This document shows, one piece after another, positions 37,050 to 45,846 of a stretch of DNA of 64,000 nucleotides. The notes beneath the pieces are model-generated. The model was not told the origin of the DNA, did no database searches, and saw nothing but the letters and a program-made list of their open reading frames with translations. This DNA is from UBA2160 sp964588665 (GTDB lineage: Bacteria > Chloroflexota > Dehalococcoidia > Lucifugimonadales > UBA1123). The first letter of the stretch is position 1. Every line of letters begins with the position of its first letter. The position numbers and the translations under genes are program-made. Location: the NCBI GenBank assembly GCA_964588665.1, contig CAZPQQ010000008.1, positions 8,033 to 72,032 of the forward strand, given 5' to 3'.

Positions 37050-38282
37050 ATGGACTTCGAGCCCAGGTACACCGCCGAGCAGCAGACATTCCGAGAAGAG
37101 GTGCGTGGCTGGCTGACCGAAAATGTCCCGCCGGATCTCGCCCAACCGGCAGACGCCGCCGACACCACTTACGACGAGTACTTGGAGTATCGAGTCCTGG
37201 GCCGCAGGCTCGGCGGCAAGGGCTGGCTCTGGCCCACCGCGCCTGCTGAGTTCGGCGGCGGTGGCCTGAGCATCGACGATGCCATCGTCATCGAAGAGGA
37301 GCTCGACGAGTACGACCTCACCGTGCCGCCGTACTACGACAGCGGCGGCCGGCTTGGCGGCGCCAGCATCCTGGTTTGGGGCGACGACGAGCAGAAGCAG
37401 CGTTTCCTCCCGCCGATCTTCACCGGCGACGTACGCACTTGGCAGCTCCTGACCGAGCCCAGCGCCGGATCGGACCTGGCTGGGGTCCAGATCGCTGCGG
37501 TCCGCGACGGCGACGACTACTTGATCAACGGCCAGAAGATATTCGTCGGCAGCTCCCATGGCGCCGAGCAGTTCTGGATGATTACGCGCACCGATCCGGA
37601 CGGGAAACGGCACCAGAACCTGAGCTGGTTCATGGTCGCCGCCGACAGCCCCGGCATCACCATCGCTCCAATGGACCTGCTGATCTCCGGCGGAGAGGGC
37701 GGCGCGGGCACCGGAGTCAAGAACACGGTCTTCTTCGACAACGTGCGCGTCCCCGCCTCGAACCTGATCGGCGGCGAGAACAACGGCTGGCAGGTCGCCA
37801 CGACTCACCTCGAGTTGGAGCACGGCTCCGGCGGCACCATCCGTCGCAACCGCCTGGTGGACCGGCTGTTCGAGTACGCGGGCGGACTCGAACGCAACGG
37901 CAAGCCCCTGAGCAAAGACCCCGAGGTCCAGGAGCTCATGGTCGACGTCTATGTCGAGGCCGAGATATCGCGACTGTTCGGGCTGCGCAACTACTGGATG
38001 CGCCACTCGCACCAGAAGATGGCCCACGAGGGGCCGCAGTCTTCGTACTACCGCAAGACCTCTGGCCTGCGCATGGGCGAGTCGATCCTCAAGGTCCTTG
38101 GACCCTACGCCCTGACCAACGACCCAGCGTGGGACCAGTCCGACGGCCACATGGAGGTCTTCCAGCGATCGAGCATCGTCGCGCTGCACCCCGGCGGCAC
38201 GGCGGAGATCCAGAAAGTAATCATGGCCCGTCGCCTCGCCATCGGCCGCGAGGTCCGCGAAGAGGCCGGCAAACTAGCGTAG
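37050..38282 (+). CDS. Acyl-CoA dehydrogenase, large member of a two-gene pair
   Basis: 410 residues. ACAD N-terminal domain (EEVRGWLTENV), LLTEPSAGSDLAGVQ, and HPGGTAEIQKVIMARRLAIG at the C-terminus. ATG 37050 has AGGAG upstream (37036-37040). The next gene, 29 bases downstream on the same strand, is a second, shorter ACAD. Such adjacent pairs (as in actinobacterial steroid side-chain degradation) are known to form alpha2beta2 heterotetramers, so I infer a heteromeric enzyme acting on bulky acyl-CoAs. The substrate is not known. Confidence 0.9.
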   Translation: MDFEPRYTAEQQTFREEVRGWLTENVPPDLAQPADAADTTYDEYLEYRVLGRRLGGKGWLWPTAPAEFGGGGLSIDDAIVIEEELDEYDLTVPPYYDSGGRLGGASILVWGDDEQKQRFLPPIFTGDVRTWQLLTEPSAGSDLAGVQIAAVRDGDDYLINGQKIFVGSSHGAEQFWMITRTDPDGKRHQNLSWFMVAADSPGITIAPMDLLISGGEGGAGTGVKNTVFFDNVRVPASNLIGGENNGWQVATTHLELEHGSGGTIRRNRLVDRLFEYAGGLERNGKPLSKDPEVQELMVDVYVEAEISRLFGLRNYWMRHSHQKMAHEGPQSSYYRKTSGLRMGESILKVLGPYALTNDPAWDQSDGHMEVFQRSSIVALHPGGTAEIQKVIMARRLAIGREVREEAGKLA

Positions 38283-38311
38283 GCTAAGCACTCACATACG
38301 AAAGGCTTCGC

Positions 38312-39430
38312 ATGGACCTTTCCCTTACGGAACAACAAGAGCTACTTAAAAGCACCGCCGCGGACTTCATGGCCCGCGAGTGTTCGCGCGACACGCTCCT
38401 GGAGTTGGAGGGGACCGACTCCGGATACTCCGACGAGCTGTGGCAGAAGGCATCGGACATCGGCTGGCTCGGGATGCTCGTGCCCGAGGAGTACGGCGGC
38501 TCCGGCAGCTCACTGACCGACGCCGCCGTGGTCTTCGAGCAGATGGGCGCGGGACCAATCTCGGGACCGTTCTTCTCGTCCGGCGTGTTGGGCGCGCTGA
38601 CGGTGTTGGAAGCGGGGACCGAGGAGCAGCGGCAGCGCTACTTGCCGTCCATCGCAGCCGGACGCGAGATCGTGGCGTTGGCCTTAACCGAACCGGACTA
38701 CGGGTGGAGCCTGGACTCCGTCTCGATGCGCGCCCAGCCCACCGACAACGGCATCGTTATCAGCGGCACAAAGCTGTTCGTGCACGACGCTGCCGCCGCG
38801 ACCACGCTCATCTGCGCGGTTCGCCTGCGGGGCCACGAGGGCGTGACGCTGCTGATGGTCGACGCTCGGGCGCCCGGCGTTTCGACTCGACTGTTGCCCG
38901 GGTTCCTTGGCTGGGTCGGGGAGGTGACGTTCGACTCGGTCGAAGTGCCTTCCAGCGCCATCCTCGGCGAGGCCGGGGGCGGGTGGCGGCCGCTTCAGAG
39001 CGCGTTCGAGAAGGCGATTCCCGTTCTCTGCGCCTTCAAGGTCGGCGGAGCGCAGGCCGTCTTCGACATGACTCTCGAATATTCACGCACCCGCATCCAG
39101 TTTGGGACGCCAATCGGCCGGTTCCAGCGGGTGCAGGACCACCTCATCTCGATGGTCAACCATCTGGACGCCGCACGTTGGACCACCTACGAGGCGCTGT
39201 GGAAACTCGATTCCGGCAGACCAGTCGAGACGAGCATCCACCTGGCAAAGGCCGTCGCGACCGAGGGCTACTACCAAACCTGCAACGGCGCCCACGAGGT
39301 CCACGCCGGACTCGGGGTCATGCGCGAGTACGGACTCACGCTGCACACACGGATGTCCCGCACCCTCTACCACTACCTCGGCGACCCCAGCTTCCACCGA
39401 AAGCGCATGGCCGAGGTGCTGGAGCTGTAG
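38312..39430 (+). CDS. Acyl-CoA dehydrogenase, small member of a two-gene pair
   Basis: 372 residues. MDLSLTEQQELLKSTAADFM is a typical N-terminus; IGWLGMLVPEEYGGSGSSLTDAAVV follows. In the C-terminal domain are YSRTRIQFGTPIGRFQRVQDHL and CNGAHEVHAGLGVMREYGLTLHTR. The substrate/FAD loop reads LTEPDYGWSLDSVS instead of the usual TEP.aGSD, suggesting an altered flavin site, as in the non-catalytic or half-site subunits of heterotetrameric ACADs. ATG 38312. Likely partner of the upstream ACAD. Confidence 0.88.
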   Translation: MDLSLTEQQELLKSTAADFMARECSRDTLLELEGTDSGYSDELWQKASDIGWLGMLVPEEYGGSGSSLTDAAVVFEQMGAGPISGPFFSSGVLGALTVLEAGTEEQRQRYLPSIAAGREIVALALTEPDYGWSLDSVSMRAQPTDNGIVISGTKLFVHDAAAATTLICAVRLRGHEGVTLLMVDARAPGVSTRLLPGFLGWVGEVTFDSVEVPSSAILGEAGGGWRPLQSAFEKAIPVLCAFKVGGAQAVFDMTLEYSRTRIQFGTPIGRFQRVQDHLISMVNHLDAARWTTYEALWKLDSGRPVETSIHLAKAVATEGYYQTCNGAHEVHAGLGVMREYGLTLHTRMSRTLYHYLGDPSFHRKRMAEVLEL

Positions 39431-39765
39431 AATGCGGGAGTTCGCGCCGGCACTCGGGTAATCTGGGCGGCGATGTCGAACGAACCGTAGCAGTGCCGAG
39501 GCACGAACCAATCGCTCGCGCGGCAATACGGGCCGTAGGGGAGGGTTTCAAACCCTCCGGCTTGGCTCACGCACCAGATCACGTCGCTTAACTTGGGTGC
39601 GCCCTGGTCAATGCACCACAACGGGCAGTATTGCGGGCGAAAACTGCGGGCGGGTTTGAAACCCGCCCCTACGGATTCTGCGTGTTATGTTGATGTGCCG
39701 GCGGCATGCGGCCAGCATATGTGGGCGCTACCTCCGTTGGAGTGACGTATTCGTCAGCGCCCGCT
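39431..39765. other. Intergenic region between convergent genes, carrying a REPIN-like repeat
   Basis: Contains the palindrome composite at 39535-39672; no gene seen. It separates the plus-strand ACAD pair from the minus-strand tyrS. Confidence 0.6.
39535..39672. repeat. REPIN-like pair of GTAGGGG..GGGTTT..AAACCC palindromes, copy 2
   Basis: Arms at 39535-39558 and 39647-39672 in opposite orientation. The arm type matches 15119-15253 while the core differs, as expected of independently spreading REP doublets. The right arm (GGGCGGGTTTGAAACCCGCC) is a perfect hairpin. Confidence 0.75.
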
Positions 39766-41088
39766 CTATCGAATCCGTAGGCGCCGGTAGTCCCGTGAGC
39801 CTCGCTGGATCACCGACCCTTCGCGCACGTTCGTGGCGACCCGTGTGTTGGTGTCGGAGGGTCGGATCTGCGTGCCGTCAACCGAGATGCTGCCCTGTGC
39901 CACCAGGCGCCGAGCCTCACCCATACTGGCAGCCAACCCGGCCCCGACAACCACTCGGGCTAGATCGACGACGATGTCTCCGGCCTTGATCCCGAAGTCG
40001 TCCCTGTCCTCGACGAGAATGCCTTCTTCGACTTTCACTCCGGCTCGATCGACGAACTCGTCGAAGAGGAAACCGCCGGTCAGACGGTCACCCGCACTCA
40101 GCTCTGCGTCCTCTAGGTCCGTTGGCATTTTCCCCTTCTGGACGGTCTGCTCAAAGTGTGCCTGGGCTTGGCCTGCCGCGTCCGCGCCCTGGAACTGCGT
40201 GACCAGCTCGCGGGCCAACTGTTTCTTGAGGTCCATCGGGTTGCCCGTCTCGTTCGCCAGGACGTTCCGCACCTCCTCCAACTCAGCGTCCGGGATGTCG
40301 GTGAGGTTTTCGAAGTAAGGTACGATCATGGTGTCCGGCAAGGACATGGTTTTGCCGAATATGTCGTTCGCCGGCTCGTCGATGCCGATGTAGTTGCCGA
40401 GGCTCTTGCTCATCTTCTGCACGCCGTCCGTGCCCGACAGCAACGGCATCAGGAAGCACTGCTGGGGTCGTTGACCCATCTGCGTCTGCAGATCACGGCC
40501 CACCAGCAGATTGAACATCTGGTCGGTGCCGCCGAACTCGACGTCCGACTCGATTTCGACCGAGTCGTAAGCTTGGAGCAGCGGGTACAGCAGCTCGGTG
40601 ATCGCGATGGGTTGGTTGGTTGAGAACCGCGCCGCGAAGTCGTCCCGCTGTAGGAACTGCGCCACCGTGAACCGGGACGTAAGTTTGAGCACGTCGGTCA
40701 GGGTAAACGGGCCAAACCAGTCGCTCTGCCACCGGACCTCTGCCTTGCTTTGATCGACGATCTTGAAGAACTGCGCCAGGTACGTTTCGGCGTTCTCAAG
40801 GACCTCAGCGTGTGTCAGCATCGGACGCGTCTGAGACTTGCCGCTGGGGTCGCCGATCTGGGCGGTCCAGTCGCCGACGATGATCACCACTTTGTGCCCG
40901 AGGTCCTGAAGCTGCCGAAGCTTTCGCAGGCCCACCGCGTGGCCCAGGTGGATGTCGGGGGCGCTGGGGTCGAACCCCATCTTGAGCCTGAGCGGCTTCC
41001 CTTCTTCCAGCCGTTGTCGGAACTCATCCTCGACGATGATGTTCGACACGCCCCGTTTCATGATCTTGTTCAATAGAGCTTGGTCCAC
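39766..41088 (-). CDS. tyrS: Tyrosyl-tRNA synthetase
   Basis: 440 residues of class Ic synthetase. The HIGH-type motif is DIHLGHAVGLRKL, the KMSKS motif is VQKMSKSLGNYIG, and the C-terminal S4-like RNA-binding domain includes LVAQGSISVDGTQI. FGGTDQMFNLLVGRDLQ contacts tyrosine/ATP. GTG start 41088 with GAGG eight bases upstream. It charges tRNA-Tyr with tyrosine. It lies 114 bases downstream of ribF on the same strand. I see no T-box leader in that gap. Confidence 0.95.
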   Translation of the reverse strand: MDQALLNKIMKRGVSNIIVEDEFRQRLEEGKPLRLKMGFDPSAPDIHLGHAVGLRKLRQLQDLGHKVVIIVGDWTAQIGDPSGKSQTRPMLTHAEVLENAETYLAQFFKIVDQSKAEVRWQSDWFGPFTLTDVLKLTSRFTVAQFLQRDDFAARFSTNQPIAITELLYPLLQAYDSVEIESDVEFGGTDQMFNLLVGRDLQTQMGQRPQQCFLMPLLSGTDGVQKMSKSLGNYIGIDEPANDIFGKTMSLPDTMIVPYFENLTDIPDAELEEVRNVLANETGNPMDLKKQLARELVTQFQGADAAGQAQAHFEQTVQKGKMPTDLEDAELSAGDRLTGGFLFDEFVDRAGVKVEEGILVEDRDDFGIKAGDIVVDLARVVVGAGLAASMGEARRLVAQGSISVDGTQIRPSDTNTRVATNVREGSVIQRGSRDYRRLRIR

Positions 41089-41202
41089 TGTAGATGCCTC
41101 GCAGAATCCCGAGTCCGATGAGTTGGTTGGGAATCGTCGTTGGTGACCGTTCGGAGCAGGCTTGGGTGTCCGGTTGCCGCGTGGGACGAATCGGAGTGGG
41201 CG

Positions 41203-42123
41203 CTAGGACCCGAGCAGCTCGCGCGTTTGATCGACGTCAAGGCCGATCTGCACTATCAGCGATTCGACGCCGTCGAACTTCTTCTCGCCGCGCAGTCGCT
41301 CGACGAATTCGAGCCGGATAGTCTGACCGTAGAGGTCGCCGTCGAAATCAAGCAGATATGCCTCGATCGTGCGCCCCTCCCCGTCGAACGTCGGGCGTAC
41401 ACCGATTGACGTGGCGGCCATGAACCTGCCCGACTCCGTATACGCCCATGTAGCGTATATGCCAAAACCGGGAACGGCAACGTTGCCGGGAGGGTTGAGG
41501 TTCGCGGTCGGGAATCCGATCGTGTGGCCGCGACGTTGGCCGGTGACCACCTCGCCTTTGACGAAGAAGTAACGCCCCAACATGTGAGCGGCGACATCCA
41601 CGAAGCCGTCGGCCACCAGTCCTCTGATCACCGTGCTCCGCACCGGGGTCTGATCGTCCGCCAGAGAGTCAACGGACTCGAACTCAAAACCGAGTTTCCG
41701 CCCGATTCCGGGCAGAGTCGCCAGGGAGCCGTCTCTGCCGTGACCCAGGACGAAGTCAGGGCCCACGACCAACTGCTTCATTCTCAGCTTGTCCACCAGC
41801 GCCGCCAAGAACTGCTCCGCGGTGAGCTGGGAGAGGTCCGCGTCGAACGGAACCGGCACGACGAAGTCTGCCCCGGTTTCCTTGATGAGTCGAACTCGCT
41901 CTTCGAGGTCCATCAGCCAAATGGCCTCAGTCCCGGGCAGGAGAATGTCCTTGGGGTGGTTCGAGAAGGTGACGACCCCAGCCAACCTGCCGGCGCTCTT
42001 CGCCTCGCGGATGGTCCGGTTTATCAAATGTTGGTGCCCGCGATGCACTCCGTCAAACACACCGATAGTCAAGGTAGAGTCGCGGTCTATGGTTTGGAGG
42101 GAGAGTTCTCGGTCGAGTGTCAT
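41203..42123 (-). CDS. ribF: Bifunctional riboflavin kinase/FMN adenylyltransferase
   Basis: 306 residues. N-terminal FAD synthetase domain: LTIGVFDGVHRGHQHLINR (HxGH-like nucleotidyltransferase motif), LVVGPDFVLGHGRDGSLATL. C-terminal riboflavin kinase domain: GRYFFVKGEVVTGQRRGHTIGFPTANL (the GxxxGFPTAN motif) and DLYGQTIRLEFVERLRGEKKFDG. It makes FMN and FAD, fitting the flavoenzyme-rich window. ATG 42123. Upstream of tyrS on the same strand. Confidence 0.95.
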   Translation of the reverse strand: MTLDRELSLQTIDRDSTLTIGVFDGVHRGHQHLINRTIREAKSAGRLAGVVTFSNHPKDILLPGTEAIWLMDLEERVRLIKETGADFVVPVPFDADLSQLTAEQFLAALVDKLRMKQLVVGPDFVLGHGRDGSLATLPGIGRKLGFEFESVDSLADDQTPVRSTVIRGLVADGFVDVAAHMLGRYFFVKGEVVTGQRRGHTIGFPTANLNPPGNVAVPGFGIYATWAYTESGRFMAATSIGVRPTFDGEGRTIEAYLLDFDGDLYGQTIRLEFVERLRGEKKFDGVESLIVQIGLDVDQTRELLGS

Positions 42124-42200
42124 TCTTGTTCCGAGGCTGGTGTAGGCACACGTGATGCTAGCACCGAGGCACGCAAATCGTCAATGGCGCCGCGCACGGA

Positions 42201-43415
42201 TCAGGCCTCCACCGACCGGCCGACGATGCGCGGGACGAGATGTTTTCGCAACGCCAAACTGGCGGGCAAGATGGTCGCCGTCGCGATGCCCATGACGATC
42301 ATCGTAACCTTCAAGCTTGCCAGGTCGGCGATCAGGCCGTAGACCAGAGGGGCGATTATCGTTCCCGCCTCGTTGGTCGTATAGAAGAAGCCATAGAACC
42401 TGCCTCGATGGGTGGCGGGCACAAATTCAGCGACCGTCGCGTACAGAACCGACGAGGTGCCGTTCAAGCCGATGCCTGTCAGCACCATCAGCGGCGCCAT
42501 CGTCCATGCCGGGGCCGCCGTCGCGACGAGCAGCATCACGGCCGTGAGCCCTTTGGTCCACCAGATCAAGCTGACCGTGCCGATGCGGTCGCCTAGCCAG
42601 CCGCACACGAATTTTCCCGCGGCGCCCCCGGCGAAGAGGAGGAACAGCATCCCGCTTGTCTGGGCCAACCCAAGCCCCTTGGACTCGAGGACAAACGGCA
42701 AGAACACCAGCGACCCCGACCGAGCCGCCGAGTCCAGGATGCCCAGACCGCTCAACGTCACGAAGCCACCCATCCGAGCATTTTCGTCGGCGAGGGACTC
42801 GGCGGACCCAGCTCGCTCGCTGGCGGCGGGACGGCCGATGTCCACGACCCGGCGCGTCAGCATCGAGCACAGCATGAACACGGCGCCGGACACCGAGACG
42901 ACCAGCAGCACGAATCGCCATCCGAAACTCACGGCGAAAATCCCCGCCACCAGGGGAGCGAGCATCTTGCCCAGGTCTCCGGCGAAGTTGACCGTCCCGA
43001 CGGCGGTGGAACGGCCTCGGTCGTCGTATGCCCTGGAGACCATGCTGGACGCCAACGGATGTTGCGTCCCGCCCCCGAGTCCGCCAATCGCCGACGACAC
43101 CAACAGCAGCACGAACACGGGAGACGCCGCCATCGCCGCCAGTCCAGCGGCCACCCAGAGGTTGCCCCAGATCAGGAGCCAGAACTCACCCATGCCCTCG
43201 GCAAGGAACCCGGCGGGCACCTGCAGCACCGCCGACGCTCCGTTGAACACCGATCTGAGCATCCCCACCTCGGTGAAGCTCAGGTCCATGTCTTCCTTGA
43301 TGAAAGGCAGCAGCGGCACCATCACGGCGAAGAACAGGTCGCTCCAGATGTGCATCGCGGACCCGAAGAAGAGAGTCCGCCTGGCCCGGGGCGCCTTGGT
43401 GAAGAACGAGACCAA
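42201..43415 (-). CDS. MFS transporter
   Basis: 404 residues with about 12 predicted membrane helices and the MFS layout: ARRTLFFGSAMHIWSDLFFAVMVPLLPF first helix, LADENARMGG cytoplasmic centre, FVCGWLGDRIGTVSLIWW as the D/R-rich loop after helix 8. No substrate can be named. TTG start at 43415, two bases after the MBL gene stop, indicating cotranscription and perhaps export or import of the hydrolase's substrate or product. Confidence 0.85.
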   Translation of the reverse strand: MVSFFTKAPRARRTLFFGSAMHIWSDLFFAVMVPLLPFIKEDMDLSFTEVGMLRSVFNGASAVLQVPAGFLAEGMGEFWLLIWGNLWVAAGLAAMAASPVFVLLLVSSAIGGLGGGTQHPLASSMVSRAYDDRGRSTAVGTVNFAGDLGKMLAPLVAGIFAVSFGWRFVLLVVSVSGAVFMLCSMLTRRVVDIGRPAASERAGSAESLADENARMGGFVTLSGLGILDSAARSGSLVFLPFVLESKGLGLAQTSGMLFLLFAGGAAGKFVCGWLGDRIGTVSLIWWTKGLTAVMLLVATAAPAWTMAPLMVLTGIGLNGTSSVLYATVAEFVPATHRGRFYGFFYTTNEAGTIIAPLVYGLIADLASLKVTMIVMGIATATILPASLALRKHLVPRIVGRSVEA

Positions 43416-43417
43416 TG

Positions 43418-44401
43418 CTACAGCTCGAACCGCGTGCCGACGCTGTTCTGGATGAACGCGTCAGGCAATGCGGCTGCGATGGCGTGAACGGCGCGCCATC
43501 CCGTGCAGTGAGCAGGCACGATGTACCGGGGATTGAGCTCGGACAATGCCGCGAGTGTGGCAGGAATGATCGGCTCGAACAGCGGGCTGTTGAGGTGGAA
43601 CCCTCCAATCGCGGCGTATACGTCGTTCACGCCTGTAAGCTTCTTCGCGTAGCGCACGATGTTGACGATGCCGGCGTGCCCGCAGCCGGTCAACACCACG
43701 AGCCCTTTGCCGTGAACGTTCAGGATCAGCGCCTGATCGTCGAGGATCAACGGATCGGGCTGCCATCCGCCGTCACGGAACGCCTGATGAGCACTGAAGC
43801 CCGTCTCGTACTCCGTCGTGCGGTCCACCTCGCCGGTGATCAGCAACGAGCCGTCCAGCAAGAACGACGGTTGCCTGTCCTCGATGACCTCGAACCCGGC
43901 CCCGATGAGCGCGGACTTACTGGTCGTCGGCAGCTCAGTCGCATTGCGGCCCGGGACCGCGATCCTGCGACGGCTCCAGAACTCCGGGTGGACCATCACC
44001 GGCAGGTTGACCGTGCCGAGCTCGGTGGCCAGTCCGTCAAGCCCGACGGTGTGATCGAAGTGGCCGTGGCTCATCACCATGGCCTCGATGTCTTTGGGCG
44101 AGAAACTCAGCCGGCGCATGTTTTCGACGACGCCGTCCGGGCTGATCCCGGCGTCGAACAGCACGTTGCGTGTACGGTCGCCCTTGCGGATCGTAATCAG
44201 GGCTGAGAAGCCGTGCTCAGCTTTGAGCGGGTCGCCAACCTCGCCTGCCTCGACGAACCGGGCTGCTGTGCGAGGAGCGGACTCGCCGCTCATGGAGGCT
44301 CGCTTCGCCGGCCCTTGATCTTGGAGCAGCATGTCGGAAACGTTGTCCATCAACGTCGTGACGGATACGGACTCGACGGGCTCCAGGGGTATGTTCAGCA
44401 T
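43418..44401 (-). CDS. MBL-fold metallohydrolase (COG1237-like)
   Basis: 327 residues. The metallo-beta-lactamase motif SHGHFDHTVGLDGL has His112/His114/Asp116/His117. LFDAGISPDGVVENMRRL before it and GLVVLTGCGHAGIVNIVRYAKKL after it are typical of the COG1237 group, annotated after an archaeal enzyme of methanopterin synthesis (dihydropterin-ribofuranosylaminobenzene phosphate synthase). In bacteria the actual reaction is unknown. ATG 44401 with GAGG eight bases upstream. Tight pair with the MFS gene. Confidence 0.83.
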   Translation of the reverse strand: MLNIPLEPVESVSVTTLMDNVSDMLLQDQGPAKRASMSGESAPRTAARFVEAGEVGDPLKAEHGFSALITIRKGDRTRNVLFDAGISPDGVVENMRRLSFSPKDIEAMVMSHGHFDHTVGLDGLATELGTVNLPVMVHPEFWSRRRIAVPGRNATELPTTSKSALIGAGFEVIEDRQPSFLLDGSLLITGEVDRTTEYETGFSAHQAFRDGGWQPDPLILDDQALILNVHGKGLVVLTGCGHAGIVNIVRYAKKLTGVNDVYAAIGGFHLNSPLFEPIIPATLAALSELNPRYIVPAHCTGWRAVHAIAAALPDAFIQNSVGTRFEL

Positions 44402-44980
44402 CAGGCAGGCCTCGGGCAAGAGTGCCTGATACGATACGCCGCCGCGTCACCCGCCGCAACTGTTTTTGGGGTGGAAGACGAAGGGACTCAAGGGACCGAA
44501 AGGACGGAAGGGCGCGGCTGGATCGGCTGTGACCTAGCGCGACGCCGACCGAGCCCAAGCCCAAGCCCAAGCCCACGGGCGACCGCGACATACTTTCTGT
44601 ACAACTGCTCGAGCGCCACAAGCTGTTGAAACGGGTTTTTGCTGGACTCTCGTTCTCGAACAGGCGTGGGACACGCCTATCTACCCGCAGTTTGCCAGAG
44701 CGAATTGGCCTGGGTAATCCTGCGACGTTCTCTTATCGCGAGAACACGGGCGCGCAGGGGGTAAAGCCCATGCCGGGGATTGGGGTGACCTCACAACAAC
44801 TTTCGAGCGGGCCGGACAGAACACGCTCCAATCGAGCCCGTTGGAACTCTCGCACAGCGAGAAAATGGGGGCGCAGGGGGCGAAGCCCACGCTGGGGTTT
44901 GGGGTGTCCCCAATTAACCTTTCGGGCGGGTGGGTGGGACAGATCAACCCAGGCGGGGTGGCGCCCCACGCCGCGAAAAG
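44402..44980. repeat. Intergenic repeat-rich region
   Basis: No gene seen. Holds an inverted copy of the GTCCCTTCGG low-complexity repeat (44473-44513), a short GCCCAA repeat run near 44555-44580, and two imperfect tandem units, about 44739-44815 and 44858-44935, each reading GAGAA.A..GG.GCGCAGGGGG followed by .AAGCCCA.GC.GGGG.TTGGGG. Unit spacing is 119 bases. Confidence 0.65.
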
Positions 44981-45502
44981 CTACGCGGTCAACGGTTCAA
45001 AATCGATCCGGCATTCCTCGCACATCGACTCAGGGATCAGACCCCAGCGCATGGCGTAGTTGAACACGAGGCAGCCGGCGCAAAAGCCGAGCACCGCCTC
45101 AAGAGCGGCGAATACGGCTAGCACGCTCAGGACCGCCCGTGAGGCGGCCATGCCGTCCGTCACGAAGTACAAAGCCAGCGCACTAACCGAGAAGACCAGC
45201 CCAACCGACTGCGCGAACCTCTTGGGCGGTCCGGGGACCAGCCTGCCGCGATCGCCCATCCAGGGGACCAGGACGCGAGTCGCGAGCAATCCCATCGGGC
45301 TCAGCGTCGGACCGGTGAGCACTCGGGCCAGGAACCCGTAGGCCAAGATCGGCATGAGCCACCACTGGCCCGTCGCAATCGTCAGCAGCGTGAGCGTGAG
45401 AACCATGGTCGCCACCAGACGCGCGGCAACCTCGTTGACGGGATTCGGGAAACTGAACACCGCCTTGAACAGGGTGGGAGTCGGTGTGTCCGCGTTGATC
45501 AT
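44981..45502 (-). CDS. DUF4395 membrane protein
   Basis: 173 residues. FSFPNPVNEVAARLVATMVL, FLARVLTGPTLSPMGLLATR, GPPKRFAQSVGLVFS and LEAVLGFCAGCLVFN are the conserved segments of DUF4395, an inner-membrane family with about four helices and a conserved C-x-x-C-like FCAGC. Function is unproven; in several genomes it sits with thioredoxin-like or rhodanese genes, which are not next to it here. ATG 45502 with GGAG upstream. An intrinsic hairpin terminator lies just 5' of its ribosome binding site, so it may be expressed only by read-through. Confidence 0.8.
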   Translation of the reverse strand: MINADTPTPTLFKAVFSFPNPVNEVAARLVATMVLTLTLLTIATGQWWLMPILAYGFLARVLTGPTLSPMGLLATRVLVPWMGDRGRLVPGPPKRFAQSVGLVFSVSALALYFVTDGMAASRAVLSVLAVFAALEAVLGFCAGCLVFNYAMRWGLIPESMCEECRIDFEPLTA

Positions 45503-45523
45503 TCGGTCTCCAATCATTTCCAC

Positions 45524-45558
45524 AAAAAAAGACCCTCGTCCATAATCAGACGAGGGTC
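45524..45558 (-). terminator. Intrinsic terminator upstream of the DUF4395 gene
   Basis: GACCCTCGTC (45531-45540) pairs perfectly with 45549-45558 around an 8-base loop. Read on the minus strand the stem is followed by seven T (45530-45524). It ends transcription coming from the small ORF at 45610-45789 and stands about 20 bases before the next gene, so it could also act as an attenuator. Confidence 0.88.
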
Positions 45559-45609
45559 GAACTTTCAGCTAAATCCAAACGGCGCAATGCCGAGAGCTGT
45601 GGGCTCCCT

Positions 45610-45789
45610 CTATTTCAGCACATACACACGCAGGAATGCGGATTCATCATTGCGGACGAAGTATAACGCATCCACAACGAGTCCGCCACAGGAGTCCGCC
45701 ACCGTCACGGTCGGCTGAGGGTCGAGCACTTCACCGACGGCCTGTTGGCACGCCCATGCCGGGTTCTGTTTGACCGTCTTCAGGCGCAT
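45610..45789 (-). CDS. Small hypothetical protein, 59 aa
   Basis: MRLKTVKQNPAWACQQAVGE... to VRNDESAFLRVYVLK. I do not recognise it. Support comes from context: the stop is followed after about 50 bases by a strong minus-strand terminator, and nothing else on that strand explains the terminator. Against it: no clear Shine-Dalgarno, and the start codon lies within the likely promoter of the divergent SRAP gene. It could be a short RNA gene rather than a protein. Confidence 0.4.
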   Translation of the reverse strand: MRLKTVKQNPAWACQQAVGEVLDPQPTVTVADSCGGLVVDALYFVRNDESAFLRVYVLK

Positions 45790-45798
45790 TGCTACACT
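45770..45798 (+). promoter_or_regulatory. Sigma70-type promoter for the SRAP gene
   Basis: TTGACC at 45770-45775, a 17-base spacer and TACACT at 45793-45798, with the start codon of the SRAP gene at 45847. A good match to the general -35/-10 consensus at the proper spacing. Confidence 0.6.
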
Positions 45799-45846
45799 CG
45801 GCCCTGCCGGATGTTTTGCGAAGCGACGAACGGCGGAGGGCCGGAT

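Noticed and set aside
37032..38189. Long minus-strand open frame opposite the first acyl-CoA dehydrogenase
   Set aside because: Shadow of the plus-strand gene; no ribosome binding site and no recognisable domain.
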